64,000 nt of DNA, from positions 1 through 64,000 of the forward strand of contig CAAFZP010000097.1 in the NCBI GenBank assembly GCA_900767585.1. Reading direction: 5' to 3'. The position numbers were made by a program, and so were the translations under genes. This DNA is from Lachnospiraceae bacterium. Lineage in GTDB: Bacteria > Bacillota > Clostridia > Lachnospirales > Lachnospiraceae. Under the pieces are notes generated by a model that was given only the letters and a program-made list of their open reading frames with translations, did not search any database and had not been told where the DNA came from. Positions 62,267 to 64,000 of the stretch are shown here, piece by piece (positions within the stretch are counted from its first letter, which is position 1; each line of letters begins with the position of its first letter).

Positions 62267-63547
62267 TCACGGCAAATCAACAAAATGGAACTTCTTTCTT
62301 CCCTGTGCATAATCATCGACGATATGACCATCGCCAAACAGTTTATATTTGTAGCTGAGCAGCCCCTCTAATCCGACCGGACCTCTCGCATGTAATTTAC
62401 TTGTACTGATGCCGACCTCTGCGCCAAATCCATAGCGGTAGCCATCCGCAAACCGCGTAGAACAGTTCTGATATACCCCGGCAGAATCAACCATGCGCAT
62501 GAAATGCAGCGCAGTCTCCTTGTTCTCGGTCACGATGCTGTCTGTGTGATGGGAACCATGCCGGTTGATATGGTCGATTGCCTCATCCACCGATTCCACA
62601 ATCTTCGCAGAGAGAATATAATCAAGGTACTCGGTATCATCGTCCTTCTCCGTCGCAGGTACACAATCTACCAGCGCCTGAATCTCCTTCGTTCCACGAA
62701 GCTCAACCTTCTTCTCCTTGAGTGCCTGTGCCAGCTTCGGAACCAGGTCCTTTGCGATATCCTTGTGTACGAGCAATGTCTCTACGGTGTTGCAGGCACT
62801 GACATACTGTGTCTTCGCGTCTAATATGATTGGAATCGCCTTCCCGATATCTGCATCCTTATCCACATAGATATGACATATTCCATCCGCATGCCCCATA
62901 ACCGGGATATTCGTATGGCTCATAATATACTGTACAAATGCATTGGAACCGCGCGGAATCAGAAGATCCACCGACTCCTGACAGGTAAGCAGTTCGTTAA
63001 TCTCACTTCTTGCTTCAAGCTGTAACATACAATGCTCAGGGAGTCCTGCTTTCCGTACCGCCGCATAGATCGTATCAAATAAGATCTTGTTGCTCTTAGC
63101 TGCTTCGCTTCCGCCCTTTAAGATCACACAGTTTCCACTCTTGATACAGAGCGCCGATATCTGCACGAGTGCGTCCGGTCTTGCCTCGAAGATGACACCG
63201 ATCACACCGATTGGACAGGTCTCGCGATACAGAGTAAGTCCCTCATCCAGCTCTCTCGCAAGCTTTGTCTGGAACAGTGGATCCGGCATCTGCACCAGAT
63301 CATGGATGCCGTTTATGACATCACGCAGCTTACCCTCATCGAATCTGAGGCGTTTTAAAACAGGAGCCGCAATTCCATCTGCCTCTGCCTGTTCCATATC
63401 CTGTCTGTTTGCTTCAAAGATTGCATCTTTATTATCTGTCAATGCTTTCGCAACCGCCAAAAGTGCCTGGTCCCGGAGCTCTCCGGTTGTTCCTGCCAGC
63501 TTTGGGCCTGCCAGCTTTACAAGTTCTGCCTGTTGTTCTATCGTCAT
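62267..63547 (-). CDS. proA: Gamma-glutamyl phosphate reductase
   Basis: The NADPH enzyme makes glutamate semialdehyde in proline synthesis. The 426-residue protein shows NCVILKGGSEA, the catalytic Cys in YVSACNTVETLL and the conserved ALHFMRMVDSAGVYQN and RFADGYRYGFGAEVGIST segments. The start at 63547 follows AAGGAGG. proB is not in the window. The neighbour is a partial flavodoxin-like gene. Confidence 0.96.
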   Translation of the reverse strand: MTIEQQAELVKLAGPKLAGTTGELRDQALLAVAKALTDNKDAIFEANRQDMEQAEADGIAAPVLKRLRFDEGKLRDVINGIHDLVQMPDPLFQTKLARELDEGLTLYRETCPIGVIGVIFEARPDALVQISALCIKSGNCVILKGGSEAAKSNKILFDTIYAAVRKAGLPEHCMLQLEARSEINELLTCQESVDLLIPRGSNAFVQYIMSHTNIPVMGHADGICHIYVDKDADIGKAIPIILDAKTQYVSACNTVETLLVHKDIAKDLVPKLAQALKEKKVELRGTKEIQALVDCVPATEKDDDTEYLDYILSAKIVESVDEAIDHINRHGSHHTDSIVTENKETALHFMRMVDSAGVYQNCSTRFADGYRYGFGAEVGISTSKLHARGPVGLEGLLSYKYKLFGDGHIVDDYAQGRKKFHFVDLP

Positions 63548-63625
63548 ATGCTCCTCCTTACTGTGTATCTTGCCAATATCCTCTATCACACATTGTTTTT
63601 CCAACTATCTGTTTGTATTCTATAA

Positions 63626-64000
63626 CTACCGTATGAAATTCGTCTGGTTTGAGCGGTCTGCCACCGGTGGCACAATCCCCTTCTCCTTACCGGCCTCTAA
63701 ACATTTTAATACCCACGCCATATTGTGTCCGAGATTACGCATCGTCTGCATGCCCTCGAGATCCTTCGCCGCATCCTCGGCACATCTTCCATGCACCTGA
63801 TTCCAATAGGTCGATCCGACGGTGATCATCTGCGTGATACCGAAATATTTATTAAGCACATCAAACGTTGTCGCTGTACCGCCACGTCTGGCTACTGCCA
63901 CCGAAGCGCCCGGCTTATGTGCAAAATGCTTACCGCTGCTGTAAAATACCCGGTCTAAGAACGACTGGATCCGTCCACTTGGATGCGCATAGTAAACCGG
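63626..64000 (-). CDS. Flavodoxin-family NAD(P)H-dependent oxidoreductase, partial (5' end outside window)
   Basis: The visible C-terminal 124 residues run to the window edge in an open frame. Upstream of the first internal GTG codon the frame reads PVYYAHPSGRIQSFLDR, then VARRGGTATTFDVLNK, GSTYWNQVHGRCAEDA and GMQTMRNLGHNMAWVL, typical of flavodoxin-fold FMN reductases of Clostridia. The start codon is outside the window, so the internal GTG at 63901 is not a start. Activity is unspecified. Confidence 0.8.
   Translation of the reverse strand, partial: PVYYAHPSGRIQSFLDRVFYSSGKHFAHKPGASVAVARRGGTATTFDVLNKYFGITQMITVGSTYWNQVHGRCAEDAAKDLEGMQTMRNLGHNMAWVLKCLEAGKEKGIVPPVADRSNQTNFIR

Noticed and set aside
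63626..63901. Complete 91-residue protein starting at the GTG at 63901
   Set aside because: The frame stays open to the window edge with a flavodoxin-like sequence, so it is the end of a longer gene.

Overview
The window looks like a chromosomal segment of an anaerobic Firmicute, most likely a gut or rumen Clostridia of the family Lachnospiraceae. This is inferred from gene content (DUF6062, DUF5688, DUF2225, DUF1292 proteins, a sigH gene beside rlmB-mrnC-cysS, glutaminyl-tRNA synthetase, CIRCE-controlled groESL) and from strong AGGAGG ribosome binding sites; no genus is assigned. Apart from one LysR-type gene, every gene I accept lies on the minus strand, so transcription runs from high to low coordinates. 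I see no insertion sequence, prophage or CRISPR array.

Layout, low to high coordinates: an HtrA protease (0.2-1.9 kb); a zinc block with ZnuA, ZnuB, ZnuC and two COG0523-type GTPases, one with a long His-rich tandem repeat and one fused to a YcgQ/TIGR03943-like domain (2-7.2 kb); an MscS channel, glycogen branching enzyme, a DUF1015 protein and a P-loop kinase (7.3-12.4 kb); an amino-acid biosynthesis block asd, serA, serC, ilvB, ilvD, leuB, leuD, leuC (12.7-22.6 kb) read away from a divergent LysR gene with a clear operator between them; a HicAB toxin-antitoxin pair and a complex hairpin repeat (23.9-24.85 kb); groEL-groES with a perfect CIRCE (24.9-27 kb); three little-known genes and glnS (27-31.2 kb); a membrane cohesin protein beside a secreted dockerin-bearing glucosaminidase (31.3-35 kb); tRNA-Thr(GGT), sigH, rlmB, mrnC, cysS (35.2-38.7 kb); a heterodimeric ABC exporter (38.8-42.3 kb); DUF1292, a lipoprotein, a UvrD-type helicase and a SEC-C protein (42.4-45.8 kb); a MacAB-like export operon with two adaptor proteins (45.9-51 kb); rarA, a lone receiver, a TetR regulator, a cold shock protein and DUF5688 (51-54.7 kb); hisC, pepD, a GH3 glycosidase, uppP, a polyphosphate:AMP phosphotransferase, proA and the end of a flavodoxin-like gene (54.9-64 kb).

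The most unusual content: (1) a two-gene cohesin/dockerin module that appears to tether a cell-wall hydrolase to a transmembrane scaffold with a long cytoplasmic tail; (2) the zinc block, with a candidate operator over its first promoter, a fused GTPase, and a roughly 260-base palindrome carrying a promoter-like sequence in the arm facing znuC; (3) several unrelated long imperfect palindromes placed in intergenic gaps (4.6-4.87, 19.55-19.70, 24.56-24.85 kb, and a smaller one in groES-groEL). Family assignments come from motif recognition alone; no database search was run.
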